Below, in pieces: positions 52,417-60,388 of a stretch of 64,000 nt of DNA (position 1 is the stretch's first letter; each line of letters begins with the position of its first letter). The stretch is from JAFAXD01 sp051985675 (GTDB lineage: Bacteria; Pseudomonadota; Alphaproteobacteria; Rhizobiales; Xanthobacteraceae): NCBI GenBank assembly GCA_051985675.1, contig JBPYFJ010000029.1, positions 31,301 through 95,300 of the forward strand, given 5' to 3'. The position numbers and the translations under genes are program-made. The notes beneath the pieces were generated by a model. It worked only from the letters and a program-made list of their open reading frames with translations. It had not been told where the DNA came from and did not search any database.

Positions 52417-54768
52417 GTGAAAATCGTTATCATCGGAGGCGGGCCGGGCGGTCTCTACTTCGCGCTGCTGATGAAGAAGCGCCACCCCGGCTACGACATC
52501 ACCGTCTACGAACGGAACCGGCGCGACGACACCTTCGGCTTCGGGGTCGTTTTTTCCGACGAGACGCTCGACAACTTGATGGACTACGACCGGCAGTCCT
52601 ACGACGCCATCACCAGGCAGTTCTCGTACTGGGACGAGATCGATTTTCACTTTCATGACAGCGTCGTGCGTTCGACCGGCCACGGATTTTGCGGCACCGA
52701 GCGGCGCAGCCTGCTGATGATCCTGCAGGACCGGTGCGCCGAGCTCGGCGTGCGGCTGCATTTCTCGACCGAAATCGACGACCTCGACCGCTTCGCGGAC
52801 GCCGACCTGATCGTCGCGGCCGATGGCATCAACAGCATGATCCGCGAGCGCTACAAAGAGCACTTCCAGCCGCAGGTCGAACTGCGCCGCAATCATTTCA
52901 TCTGGCTTGGAAGCACAGCGCCTACGCCGGCGTTCTCGTTCTTCTTCACCACCAACGAGTTCGGCATCTGGGATCTGTGCACTTACCAGTACAAGCAGAA
53001 CCTGAGCACCTGGGTGATCGAGGCGCCGCCGGACACCTGGAACAAAGCCGAGTCGTTCCTGCAGACGCTCGACGAAAGCCAGACGGTGACCTACCTCGAG
53101 GAGCTGTGGGGGCATGTGCTGCAGGGACATCGGCTGATCGCCAACCGGTCTTGTTGGCGGCAGTTTCCGGTGATCCGCAATACCAACTGGTACTACAACA
53201 ACATCGTGCTGCTGGGAGACGCGCTGCATAGCGCGCATTTCTCCATCGGATCGGGAACCAAGCTCGCGATGGAGGGTGCGATCCAGCTCTTTAATGCGTT
53301 CGAGGCGGCGGGCTCGGTCCCGGACGCGCTCGCGCGCTATCAGGGGACGCGGCGCGAAGACGTCGAGAAGACGCAATACGCCGCGAACGTCAGCGCGCTA
53401 TGGACCGAGAATCCGGCGCGCTATTGGCGCATGGAACCGATCCAGGCCTGCTTCAGCATGTTGTCGCGCGCCAAGGCGGTGACTTTCGAGAACCTGCGGC
53501 TGCGCGATCCGGATTTCGTCGACGGGGTGCAGCGCTGGTTCGCCGGCAAAGTTCGGGAACAAGGCTTCGATATTCCAGTCGACAATCCGCCGCCGCCCAT
53601 GTTCACGCCGTTTCGCATTGGGCAGATGGTGGTAGCGAACCGGGTCGTGGTCTCTCCGATGAACATGTACTCGGCAAAGCCCGGTGGCATTCCGGGGGAC
53701 TTTCATCTCGTGCACCTCGGCCAGTTCGCCATGGGCGGGGCCGGGCTGGTGTTCGCGGAGATGACGGCCGTGTCCGAGCCGGGACGGATCACGCCGGGCT
53801 GTCCCGGCATCTACAGCGACGAACAGGTTGCCGCCTGGCGGCGCATCAGCGAGTTCGTGCACGAGCAGAGCAGCGCCAAGTTCTGCCTTCAGCTTGGTCA
53901 TTCCGGGCGCAAGGGCTCAACCCAGCGCGGTTGGGAGGGGATGGATCACCCGCTGCCGGACGGCAACTGGGATCTCGTCGCGGCGTCGCCGCTGGCATTC
54001 TACGAATTCATGCATGTGCCGCGCGAGATCACGCGCAGCGAAATGGATCGCGTGCGCGACGACTACTTGCAGGCGGCCCGCAACGCCGACCGCGCCGGCT
54101 TCGACATGATCGAGGTGCATGCCGGCCATGGGTATCTGCTGTCGGGCTTCATCTCGCCGCTCAGCAACGTGCGCACCGATCAATATGGCGGCAGCCTCGA
54201 AAACCGCATGCGTTTTCCGCTCGAGATCTTCGACGCCGTGCGCGCCAACTGGCCGCGCCACAAGCCGATCTCGGTGCGCATCTCGGTGACCGATTGGGCC
54301 GCGAACGGCATCACCCCCGAAGACGGCGTCATGGTCGCCGCCATGTTCCGCGATCACGGTGCCGACATCATCAACGTGTCGGCCGGACAGACGTCGCGGT
54401 TTGCCAACCCGGTTTATGGGCGCATGTTCCAGACGCCGTTTTCCGAGATGATCCGCAACGAACTGCAGGTTCCCACCATCGCGGTCGGCAACATCACCAC
54501 GGCTGATCAGGTGAACACGATCATCGCGGCCGGCCGCGCCGATCTCTGTGCGCTCGCCCGCCCGCATCTGATCAATCCGCACTTCACCCTCGTCGCCTCC
54601 GCCGAATACGGCTATGACGAGCAGGCTTGGCCGCTGCCGTATCTCGCCGGGAAGGATCAGGCCTTCCGGCTCTATGCGCGCCAGCAGGTCGAGATGCAGG
54701 CGCTGCGCAAGGCGGCGAAGCCGCGCTCGCACGATCAGCGCCGGGAGGTCGCGCAAGCGGCTGAGTGA
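52417..54768 (+). CDS. FAD monooxygenase / OYE fusion, salicylyl-CoA 5-hydroxylase or 2-aminobenzoyl-CoA monooxygenase-reductase type
   Basis: A 783-residue two-domain flavoenzyme. Residues 1-390 are an FAD aromatic hydroxylase: GGGPGGLYFALLM at 7-19, LIVAADGINSMIRERY and LLGDALHSAHFSIGSGTKLA. Residues 395-760 are an old-yellow-enzyme barrel: MVVANRVVVSPMNMYSA, FCLQLGHSGRKGSTQRGWEG, IEVHAGHGYLLSGFISPLSN and YGGSLENRMRFPLEI. This architecture is that of bifunctional salicylyl-CoA 5-hydroxylase/oxidoreductase (SdgC-like) and 2-aminobenzoyl-CoA monooxygenase/reductase. The two cannot be told apart here. The divergent regulator and CoA ligase support an aryl-CoA substrate. Confidence 0.93.
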   Translation: MKIVIIGGGPGGLYFALLMKKRHPGYDITVYERNRRDDTFGFGVVFSDETLDNLMDYDRQSYDAITRQFSYWDEIDFHFHDSVVRSTGHGFCGTERRSLLMILQDRCAELGVRLHFSTEIDDLDRFADADLIVAADGINSMIRERYKEHFQPQVELRRNHFIWLGSTAPTPAFSFFFTTNEFGIWDLCTYQYKQNLSTWVIEAPPDTWNKAESFLQTLDESQTVTYLEELWGHVLQGHRLIANRSCWRQFPVIRNTNWYYNNIVLLGDALHSAHFSIGSGTKLAMEGAIQLFNAFEAAGSVPDALARYQGTRREDVEKTQYAANVSALWTENPARYWRMEPIQACFSMLSRAKAVTFENLRLRDPDFVDGVQRWFAGKVREQGFDIPVDNPPPPMFTPFRIGQMVVANRVVVSPMNMYSAKPGGIPGDFHLVHLGQFAMGGAGLVFAEMTAVSEPGRITPGCPGIYSDEQVAAWRRISEFVHEQSSAKFCLQLGHSGRKGSTQRGWEGMDHPLPDGNWDLVAASPLAFYEFMHVPREITRSEMDRVRDDYLQAARNADRAGFDMIEVHAGHGYLLSGFISPLSNVRTDQYGGSLENRMRFPLEIFDAVRANWPRHKPISVRISVTDWAANGITPEDGVMVAAMFRDHGADIINVSAGQTSRFANPVYGRMFQTPFSEMIRNELQVPTIAVGNITTADQVNTIIAAGRADLCALARPHLINPHFTLVASAEYGYDEQAWPLPYLAGKDQAFRLYARQQVEMQALRKAAKPRSHDQRREVAQAAE

Positions 54769-54990
54769 GTGGCGGAGGAACTGATGTCAGGCGCGCGGCG
54801 CTTCGCCATCCTTCGCCTGCAGTCGCAAAGTTGCTAGAAAGCCACGCTCCACGGGCATTTCATTCTTCGCAGCCCACCGCCCACATTCGCCCTAGACCGC
54901 GACTCCGGCGTAGGTTATTCCGTGGGTTGCGGAGGACAGTTCTGTGCGGACCTGTCGTCCCCAGCAATCTACAAGGAGCCGAGGGCAGCT

Positions 54991-56193
54991 ATGGGAAAAC
55001 TCACAGCGCTGGATGTCGCTCGTGCCAGCGAGGGCATGTACGGGGACGGCGGCGGCTTGTGGCTGCAGGTCAAGCGCGGGCGGTCGTGGATTTTCCGCTA
55101 TACGTTCGGCGGCAAGGCTCGCAGTCTCGGCCTTGGTAGCGCAGCCGTCGTGCCGTTGAAGCGCGCCCGCGAACTGGCCCTGGAACACCGGCGTTTGATC
55201 GCAGAGGGCACCGATCCTCTCGCGCATAAGCGAGCCCGACGTGCGGCTGCAATGGCTGACGCAGCAGGACTTGTTACGTTCAAGGAGTTCGCCGAGGACT
55301 ACATCCGGTCCCACCAGGGCGCGTGGCGAAGCCCCCAGCATCTTCGCCAGTGGCATTCGTCGCTCAGAGCGATCGCATACCCTGTGTTTGGCGATATGCC
55401 GGTGTGCGACATCACCACGGCGCTCATCTTGAAGGCCCTCAAAGGCGTTTGGCACACGACGCCGGAGACGGCTCGGCGCACGCGCGGCCGTATCGAGCAG
55501 ATATTGAACGCCGCCAAGGCCGCTGGCTTGCGCTCCGGTGAGAACCCCGCAGCGTGGCGCGGCCATCTGGAAACGCTGTTGCCGGTGCCTCGCAAGCTCC
55601 AAAAAATCCAGCACTTCGCTGCCCTCCCTTATCAAGAGGTCCCCGCTTTCATGCACGCGTTGCGGCTGCGTCGCGGCATTGGTGCTCACGCCTTACATTT
55701 CTTGATCTTGACGGCGGCAAGGACAGGAGAGGTGGTTAGCGCACGGTGGGATGAGATTGATCTCGACCGGCGTGTCTGGACAATACCCGGCGAGCGCATG
55801 AAGGCCGGGCGAGAACATCGCGTGCCGTTATCTGAGCCCGCAGTGGCATTACTGCAGGTGCTCTGGGACACCCGTAACAGCGAGTACGTGTTCATCGGTA
55901 TTGTGGGCGGAAAGATGGGCGACTCGACAATGCTGAATGTGCTGAGGCTAATGGGGCGCCCCGACATCGTGGTGCACGGTTTCCGAAGCTCGTTCCGTGA
56001 CTGGGCCGCGGAAACGACGAACTACCAGCACGAAGTCGTCGAGATGGCACTCGCCCACGCGATCAGCAACCAAGTCGAGAAAGCCTATCGGCGCGGCGAC
56101 CTATTTGAGAAGCGCGCGAGGTTGATGAATGCGTGGGCGGATTACTGCTCACACCAGCTACCGACTGCGGAAGTTGTGCCAATAAGGAAATAG
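54991..56193 (+). CDS. int: tyrosine-type integrase, P4-like
   Basis: A 400-residue phage-P4-type integrase. The N-terminal arm-binding (DUF4102-like) domain reads GDGGGLWLQVKRGRSWIFRY and ALEHRRLIAEGTDPLAHKRA. The SAM-like core-binding domain includes FAEDYIRSHQGAWRSPQHLR. The catalytic domain shows the Arg in LTAARTGEVVSARWDE, His-x-x-Arg in VHGFRSSFRDWAAET and the later His and Tyr in ALAHAISNQVEKAYRRGD. The ATG at 54991 has AAGGAG and GAGGG sites upstream. The catalytic residues are intact, so the enzyme may be active, mediating integration and excision of the element. Confidence 0.93.
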   Translation: MGKLTALDVARASEGMYGDGGGLWLQVKRGRSWIFRYTFGGKARSLGLGSAAVVPLKRARELALEHRRLIAEGTDPLAHKRARRAAAMADAAGLVTFKEFAEDYIRSHQGAWRSPQHLRQWHSSLRAIAYPVFGDMPVCDITTALILKALKGVWHTTPETARRTRGRIEQILNAAKAAGLRSGENPAAWRGHLETLLPVPRKLQKIQHFAALPYQEVPAFMHALRLRRGIGAHALHFLILTAARTGEVVSARWDEIDLDRRVWTIPGERMKAGREHRVPLSEPAVALLQVLWDTRNSEYVFIGIVGGKMGDSTMLNVLRLMGRPDIVVHGFRSSFRDWAAETTNYQHEVVEMALAHAISNQVEKAYRRGDLFEKRARLMNAWADYCSHQLPTAEVVPIRK

Positions 56194-56293
56194 GCTATCG
56201 AATCGGCGAGGCTAGGGTAGCTCCCGAAAAGCTTGTCTCCGGCAAGCCTGCCTCGTCGTCATCCCCGGAGTGCCCGCATCCCGGAGGTCCGCT

Positions 56294-56974
56294 GTGATAA
56301 TCTCGCCAAAGCTCCCCCTTTCTCTTCAACGGATTGCGCTGCTCTGGGCGCAAGAACTGGGAGAAACACATCTTCCCGAAGTTGTCGGGCCGTTAATTTC
56401 GGCGCTGGCGGCAGGAAAAATAAACCCAGTCGAGGAGAGGAAAAACTGGCTCGAGGACGAGCATATGCGCCATATCCTTGGCCACGAACAACTTCGCTTC
56501 TGTGCAGCGTTATCTCCCGCCGAAGTCGTGGCGGATATGGCGCAGGACTGGCCTTACTTTTATAAGAGCAGGAACCCGAACCACCCCTACGAAATTTCTG
56601 CAGAGAACCCGAACTGGGATGACTACGACCCCATCACTGACATGTTGGAGCATGTCTTGGAAATAGAGGTGTCGCGCGATGAGTTCCTGCGCTGGGTCGC
56701 AGAGCATGGCTACCCGCGGCCGGCGTTCTGGGGCGATGAACAGGCCACGGCCGAGCAGCCCGCACCCATCGAGAAAAAACCTGCCGCCAAAAAGAACCCG
56801 CGCGGGCGTCAGCCGGTCAAGACTAGGGAGGCAGTTGCGTTGCTGCGCGCCGCCGTGGCGTCAGACCCGTCCCTACGGACAAGGCGGCTAACAGAGAAAG
56901 AGTTGCAGAGGCTCTGCGGCGGCGTTTCCCGCGACATAGCTAGAAAAGCACGTGACGCCGTACTCGGCGAATGA
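56294..56974 (+). CDS. hypothetical protein of the island
   Basis: A 226-residue protein starting at GTG 56294, chosen because GGAGG lies 6 bases before it. The first half is acidic and helical with aromatic patches (AQDWPYFYKSRNPNHPYEIS, NWDDYDPITDMLEHVLEIEV). A basic linker (KKPAAKKNPRGRQPVKTRE) follows. The C-terminal segment with LTEKELQRLCGGVSRDIARK resembles a helix-turn-helix, so DNA binding is possible. No family recognised. It lies 100 bp after the integrase. Confidence 0.65.
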   Translation: MIISPKLPLSLQRIALLWAQELGETHLPEVVGPLISALAAGKINPVEERKNWLEDEHMRHILGHEQLRFCAALSPAEVVADMAQDWPYFYKSRNPNHPYEISAENPNWDDYDPITDMLEHVLEIEVSRDEFLRWVAEHGYPRPAFWGDEQATAEQPAPIEKKPAAKKNPRGRQPVKTREAVALLRAAVASDPSLRTRRLTEKELQRLCGGVSRDIARKARDAVLGE

Positions 56975-57086
56975 GCGTGTGGGAAATTGTCGGAATAACC
57001 AAATCCGACAGTTAGCAGCCAAAAAACAAATTTCGACATAACTCAGTTAGGGCCATCTTCCGCACGTTCTCAATACGAGGCGTGCG

Positions 57087-57264
57087 ATGTCCTACAACAA
57101 CTCCACCGAACCCACGCCGCTCGAGCCGCTGTGCGTCAGCGTCAAGCAGGCGCTCGCGCGCACTCTATGAGGCGATGAACGACGGTCGGCTCGAGTCGTC
57201 ACTGGTGAACGGCAAGCGGTTCATAAACTTCAAATCCCTGAAGCGCTTCGCGGGCGTTGCGTGA
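57087..57264 (+). pseudogene. AlpA/excisionase-like HTH gene with an internal deletion/frameshift
   Basis: The first frame reads MSYNNSTEPTPLEPLCVSVK then QAL and ends at TGA 57168-57170. The second frame, joined near 57155, continues ALYEAMNDGRLESSLVNGKR then FINFKSLKRFAGVA to TGA 57262-57264. Together they form a typical small excisionase-type winged HTH, but the expected TGIGRSR-like turn between KQAL and LYEAMNDG is missing and the frame is shifted. A non-functional excisionase would lock the element in place. Confidence 0.65.
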
Positions 57265-57268
57265 AGCC

Positions 57269-57406
57269 ATGGGCGACAACCCAGCCGAGAACGTCGCCAA
57301 CGCGCTTGCTCGCCAGATCGAAGCGTACCGGGCAGCGCGCGGCCAAATAGCCATCTCGCAGGAAGCGGCCGCTGACTGGCGCAGAGTGCACGAGGGCGCG
57401 GCGTGA
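57269..57406 (+). CDS. 45-residue island protein
   Basis: A short frame starting MGDNPAENVANALARQIEAY, all helical with basic residues (RRVHEGAA at the end). Its TGA overlaps the next gene's GTG start (GTGA at 57403-57406), supporting translational coupling. The distance to the preceding stop is 4 bp. No family recognised. Confidence 0.5.
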   Translation: MGDNPAENVANALARQIEAYRAARGQIAISQEAAADWRRVHEGAA

Positions 57407-58050
57407 GTGTGCTCCGTCACCGCTGTCGGCACTGTCGACGAAAACTACCCGAGCCCACTGATAACGAGCGGAAGAGGTTTTGTGACCGCGCTTGTTGGAA
57501 GTGGTTTCACCGCACGCGGTGCATTGTGTGCAATAGGGAAACCAAGAAGGGACGCGGCGTCCGGCTAATCTGCAAGGCCAGAAAATGTCGGCTTGAATTG
57601 AGACGCTGGCCGCACGTCTACAAGCCCTTCGAGCCCAGCAATTTGACCAAGAACGGGCAATGCATCACGCCCGGTAAAATCAAAACTAAATCAGCAACGA
57701 TTACAATAAGTTGCGAGGCCGATAATCGGGGGCGACCTTGGCTTAAACGGTGGCGTTTGATCGCCGGACCATCCCTGTCCGGGGCGGCAACCATGTTCGA
57801 CGCGGAGGGCAGGGCAGCCTTCCAAAGAATCGAGCGCCAAAACCAGGAACTGATCCGGCGTGCGGTCGCTAACCCGGCCGCGATTTTCCAAATGGACACG
57901 TCGCCGCTGAATGTATGCGGCGGGTACACGTTCCCCGACGTGCCAGAAATAGATTTGAAATCCGAGTCACCATCGGCGTCGAACAATGATCTCTTAGTCA
58001 ATGACGGCCACGCGTCGGGGATGCCGGCATTCTTGCGGAGAGCAAGATGA
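57403..58050 (+). CDS. Cys-rich zinc-finger-like island protein
   Basis: A 215-residue protein starting at GTG. The N-terminal 65 residues have metal-type cysteines: CRHCRRKLPEP, FCDRACWKWFHRTRCIVCNR and LICKARKCRLELRRW. Similar Cys-rich N-termini occur in small prophage-like elements of rhizobia. The rest is not recognisable; it ends SGMPAFLRRAR. It overlaps the genes on both sides by 4 bp (GTGA and ATGA), so it belongs to a coupled run leading to the prim-pol gene. DNA or RNA binding is a guess. Confidence 0.68.
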   Translation: MSVLRHRCRHCRRKLPEPTDNERKRFCDRACWKWFHRTRCIVCNRETKKGRGVRLICKARKCRLELRRWPHVYKPFEPSNLTKNGQCITPGKIKTKSATITISCEADNRGRPWLKRWRLIAGPSLSGAATMFDAEGRAAFQRIERQNQELIRRAVANPAAIFQMDTSPLNVCGGYTFPDVPEIDLKSESPSASNNDLLVNDGHASGMPAFLRRAR

Positions 58051-58238
58051 CCGCTCTGGTTCGGGTCGTGCCATCGTCTTGGGTCTCCGTCTACGTCGGC
58101 CGGATTTGCGTCGGTCACGTAATCAGCCGTGGCAAGACCGGCTACGAGGCCATCGACCGTGACGACAAACCAATCGGCTTGTTTCCGAGCGTGGATGAAG
58201 CGGCGTCCGCACTCGGGCAATTAATGGTGCGGTCGTGA
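58047..58238 (+). CDS. 63-residue island protein
   Basis: A small protein, MTALVRVVPSSWVSVYVGRI and onward, with alternating strands and a helical end (SVDEAASALGQLMVRS). The start overlaps the preceding stop (ATGA) and its stop overlaps the prim-pol GTG (GTGA). The tight coupling argues that it is real. Family unknown. Confidence 0.6.
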   Translation: MTALVRVVPSSWVSVYVGRICVGHVISRGKTGYEAIDRDDKPIGLFPSVDEAASALGQLMVRS

Positions 58239-59239
58239 GCGGAATATTTCGTGGAATGCAGCCGGTCTATGCCGAACACGGCATCGCGACGTTTCCCGTC
58301 GACTGGGACAAGAAGCCGACGATCACCCACTATCAGCGCTTAGGTCTACGTGGCAGTCGTCAGTTGGTGCAAATGCCACGCCACGCGCTCGCCACCGGCC
58401 TTGGGTTTATGACGAATGAGCGCAACCGCATCGCTGCGCTCGACTATGACGACACCGACGAGCGCGGGTTTGTTGATGCGCTGCGCCACTACGGCGACAC
58501 TCCGATCAAGATACGCACGGGGAGCGGCAAGTATCACGCCTACTATCGGTACAACGGCGAGCTGCGTCTGATACGCCCAATAGATGGCTCACCAATAGAT
58601 ATTATGGGCTCGGGTGGCTTGGTGGTGGCGCCGCCAAGCGAAATACCTGACAGGGGCAGCTATCAGTTTGTCGAGGGCGGCCTAGACGATCTTGATCGGC
58701 TGCCAGTGATGAAAAACCTGCCGGCCCGCGTTTATGGCAAGCAGGATGCTGTCGTCAGCTCAATAGGCGAGCGCAACGACAGGCTCTTTGACCAATGTAT
58801 GCGCGCAGCGATACGGGTGAATAGCTTTGACGAACTGCTTTTGGAAGCTCGCGCATTCAACGAAGGCTATTCGCCCCCGCTAGATGAAGGAGAGGTCGTG
58901 AGCGTTGCACGGTCAGCCTGGAGCTACGAGGAACGGGGACTAAACCGCTACGGCCAACATGGAGCATGGCTTCCCACTCAGGAAGTTGATGCGCTCCTGC
59001 AATCCTCCCAGGACGCGCTCATTCTGCTCGCATTCCTGCGAGCATACGAGGCGCCTTGGACGAAGTTCTGGATCGCTAACGGACTGGCAGAAAGGCTTGG
59101 TTGGACGGTGAAGCGCCTATCCGACGCGCGCAAACACCTGATCGAACGCGGAGACATAGTGCAGGTCAGGCGTCCCTGGCGCGGCCACCCTGCCGAATAT
59201 GTTTGGGGTCTCAAAACAAGGGTGGTCAGAATTGACTAG
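58235..59239 (+). CDS. prim-pol (AEP-fold) bifunctional primase/polymerase
   Basis: A 334-residue protein. The N-terminal archaeo-eukaryotic primase domain begins PVYAEHGIATFPVDWDKKPT. The metal motif is ALDYDDTDERG, the nucleotide-binding strand has TGSGKYHAYYRYNG and the third motif has DIMGSGGLVVAPPSEI. After about residue 170 the C-terminal part (MRAAIRVNSFDELLLEARAF, VSVARSAWSYEERGL) looks like the primase-associated helical domain, and the tail has a winged-helix-like region. No helicase domain follows, so it would need a host helicase for replication of the element. The start is GTG, overlapping the preceding gene. Confidence 0.85.
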   Translation: MSGIFRGMQPVYAEHGIATFPVDWDKKPTITHYQRLGLRGSRQLVQMPRHALATGLGFMTNERNRIAALDYDDTDERGFVDALRHYGDTPIKIRTGSGKYHAYYRYNGELRLIRPIDGSPIDIMGSGGLVVAPPSEIPDRGSYQFVEGGLDDLDRLPVMKNLPARVYGKQDAVVSSIGERNDRLFDQCMRAAIRVNSFDELLLEARAFNEGYSPPLDEGEVVSVARSAWSYEERGLNRYGQHGAWLPTQEVDALLQSSQDALILLAFLRAYEAPWTKFWIANGLAERLGWTVKRLSDARKHLIERGDIVQVRRPWRGHPAEYVWGLKTRVVRID

Positions 59240-59401
59240 CTATTCTCAACTAACACCCCCCCTATTTATCTCTCCCAAATATACTCAGCGCCATTTCGCC
59301 AAAAGATTTCGTGGCCCGCGTGCTGCCATAACGCGGCCGTCGCCTGAGCACTGGAGCATGTCTCCGCCACCTTTGGGGCTAAACCGCAAGGGCGACCGCC
59401 T

Positions 59402-59608
59402 TTGTCGGCTGCGCGAGGCTATCTGGCATTGCTTGCTGTGGGTAGCGTTGTGGGTTGGGCGCTCAAGACGAGAAATAGTCCAACAAAATCAATACCTGTC
59501 GGCGGACAGGGTATCCGCGATGGGTACTGCGACCAAGGAGTTGAACGCATGATCGTTCAGCCTGACCCCGTGCCCGATAAACATTCAAACATGAGGACCT
59601 GGTTATGA
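59402..59608 (+). CDS. small membrane-like island protein (uncertain)
   Basis: A 68-residue frame from TTG 59402 with an N-terminal hydrophobic helix (YLALLAVGSVVGWAL) then a polar tail; its stop overlaps the next start as ATGA. A competing frame at 59358-59552 (MSPPPLGLNRKGDRLCRLRE) with one membrane helix overlaps most of it and its stop overlaps an internal ATG at 59549. Only one of the two is likely real. Between 59240 and 59357 nothing else is visible. Confidence 0.35.
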   Translation: MSAARGYLALLAVGSVVGWALKTRNSPTKSIPVGGQGIRDGYCDQGVERMIVQPDPVPDKHSNMRTWL

Positions 59609-60282
59609 GGGTTAAAAAGTCTGCAGCCGGCGACGGGAAGGTCGCGACCGTCGTCGCCAATGATCCGGATGACCTGAAAGGCACCCTGAAACGCATCGGT
59701 GGATCGCAATCCGACGATTGGAACAACATTCTTGCCAATCAAACGATCAATACGGTGTGGCTTGCTCATTCCAACGATGAAACCGGGGACCGTCAGTACA
59801 AAGCGACGCTGGCAGCGCTCGTTGGGATCGGACCCAAAGACGAACTCGAAGGAATGATCGCGGCTCAGCTCCTGGCTGCGCACAATGCCGCCATGGAATG
59901 CTACCGGCGGGCCATGCTCCGCGAACAAACATTCGAGGGCCGAAATGAGAACCTCGCCCAAGCCAATAAACTCTCTCGCACCTCTGCCACGCTGCTCGAA
60001 GCGCTCAATCGCCATCGCGGCAAAGGCCAGCAAAAGGTCACGGTTGAACACGTGCACGTGCATTCTGGCGGTCAGGCGATCGTGGGAACTGTTGAGAGAC
60101 CGACTCCCGTCAATTCATCGACATCCGAGGACCAATACCATGCGAGGCAAATTACCCATGCACCTGAGCCCGCGATGCGGAGCCCGAACGCGGACCGGGA
60201 ATTCGTGTCAAGCGCCAGCGATGCCGAACGGCCGTTGTCGAATGCACGGCGGAAAATCCCCGGGCGCTCAGAAGGGGAATAA
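59605..60282 (+). CDS. hypothetical island protein, probably with an aberrant C-terminal extension
   Basis: A 225-residue protein. The first 175 residues are a conserved-looking helical protein: VANDPDDLKGTLKRIGGSQS, LLAAHNAAMECYRRAMLREQ and KLSRTSATLLEALNRHRGKG. The remaining about 47 residues run in another frame over the first 143 bases of the HGG-motif gene and lose any fold-like pattern, which suggests that the original stop was lost. It is usually found next to the HGG-motif gene in mobile elements of alphaproteobacteria. Role unknown. Confidence 0.7.
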   Translation: MRVKKSAAGDGKVATVVANDPDDLKGTLKRIGGSQSDDWNNILANQTINTVWLAHSNDETGDRQYKATLAALVGIGPKDELEGMIAAQLLAAHNAAMECYRRAMLREQTFEGRNENLAQANKLSRTSATLLEALNRHRGKGQQKVTVEHVHVHSGGQAIVGTVERPTPVNSSTSEDQYHARQITHAPEPAMRSPNADREFVSSASDAERPLSNARRKIPGRSEGE

Positions 60283-60388
60283 GAACGCCTTCAAGCATGG
60301 CCGTTACAGTGCGCAAGCTACTACGCGGCGACGACAGATCGCAGCCCTGTTGCGAAGTATGAAGGCTCTCGCGCGCGACTCAACGTAA
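60140..60388 (+). CDS. HGG-motif small island protein
   Basis: An 82-residue protein starting ATG 60140 (MRGKLPMHLSPRCGARTRTG). It carries the motif MHGGKSPGAQKGNKNAFKHG (residues about 35-54), typical of small proteins in phages and integrated elements of proteobacteria, often with the pattern HGGxSxGAPxGNxNAxKHG. Cysteines before the motif (RCGARTRTGNSCQAPAMPNG) may bind metal. It overlaps the preceding gene's end by 143 bases in another frame. Function unknown; DNA binding or packaging has been suggested for related genes only by context. Confidence 0.8.
   Translation: MRGKLPMHLSPRCGARTRTGNSCQAPAMPNGRCRMHGGKSPGAQKGNKNAFKHGRYSAQATTRRRQIAALLRSMKALARDST

Noticed and set aside
54769..54990. 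A tRNA gene as integration target beside the integrase
   Set aside because: No cloverleaf, T-loop or anticodon pattern was found here or near the right edge of the island.
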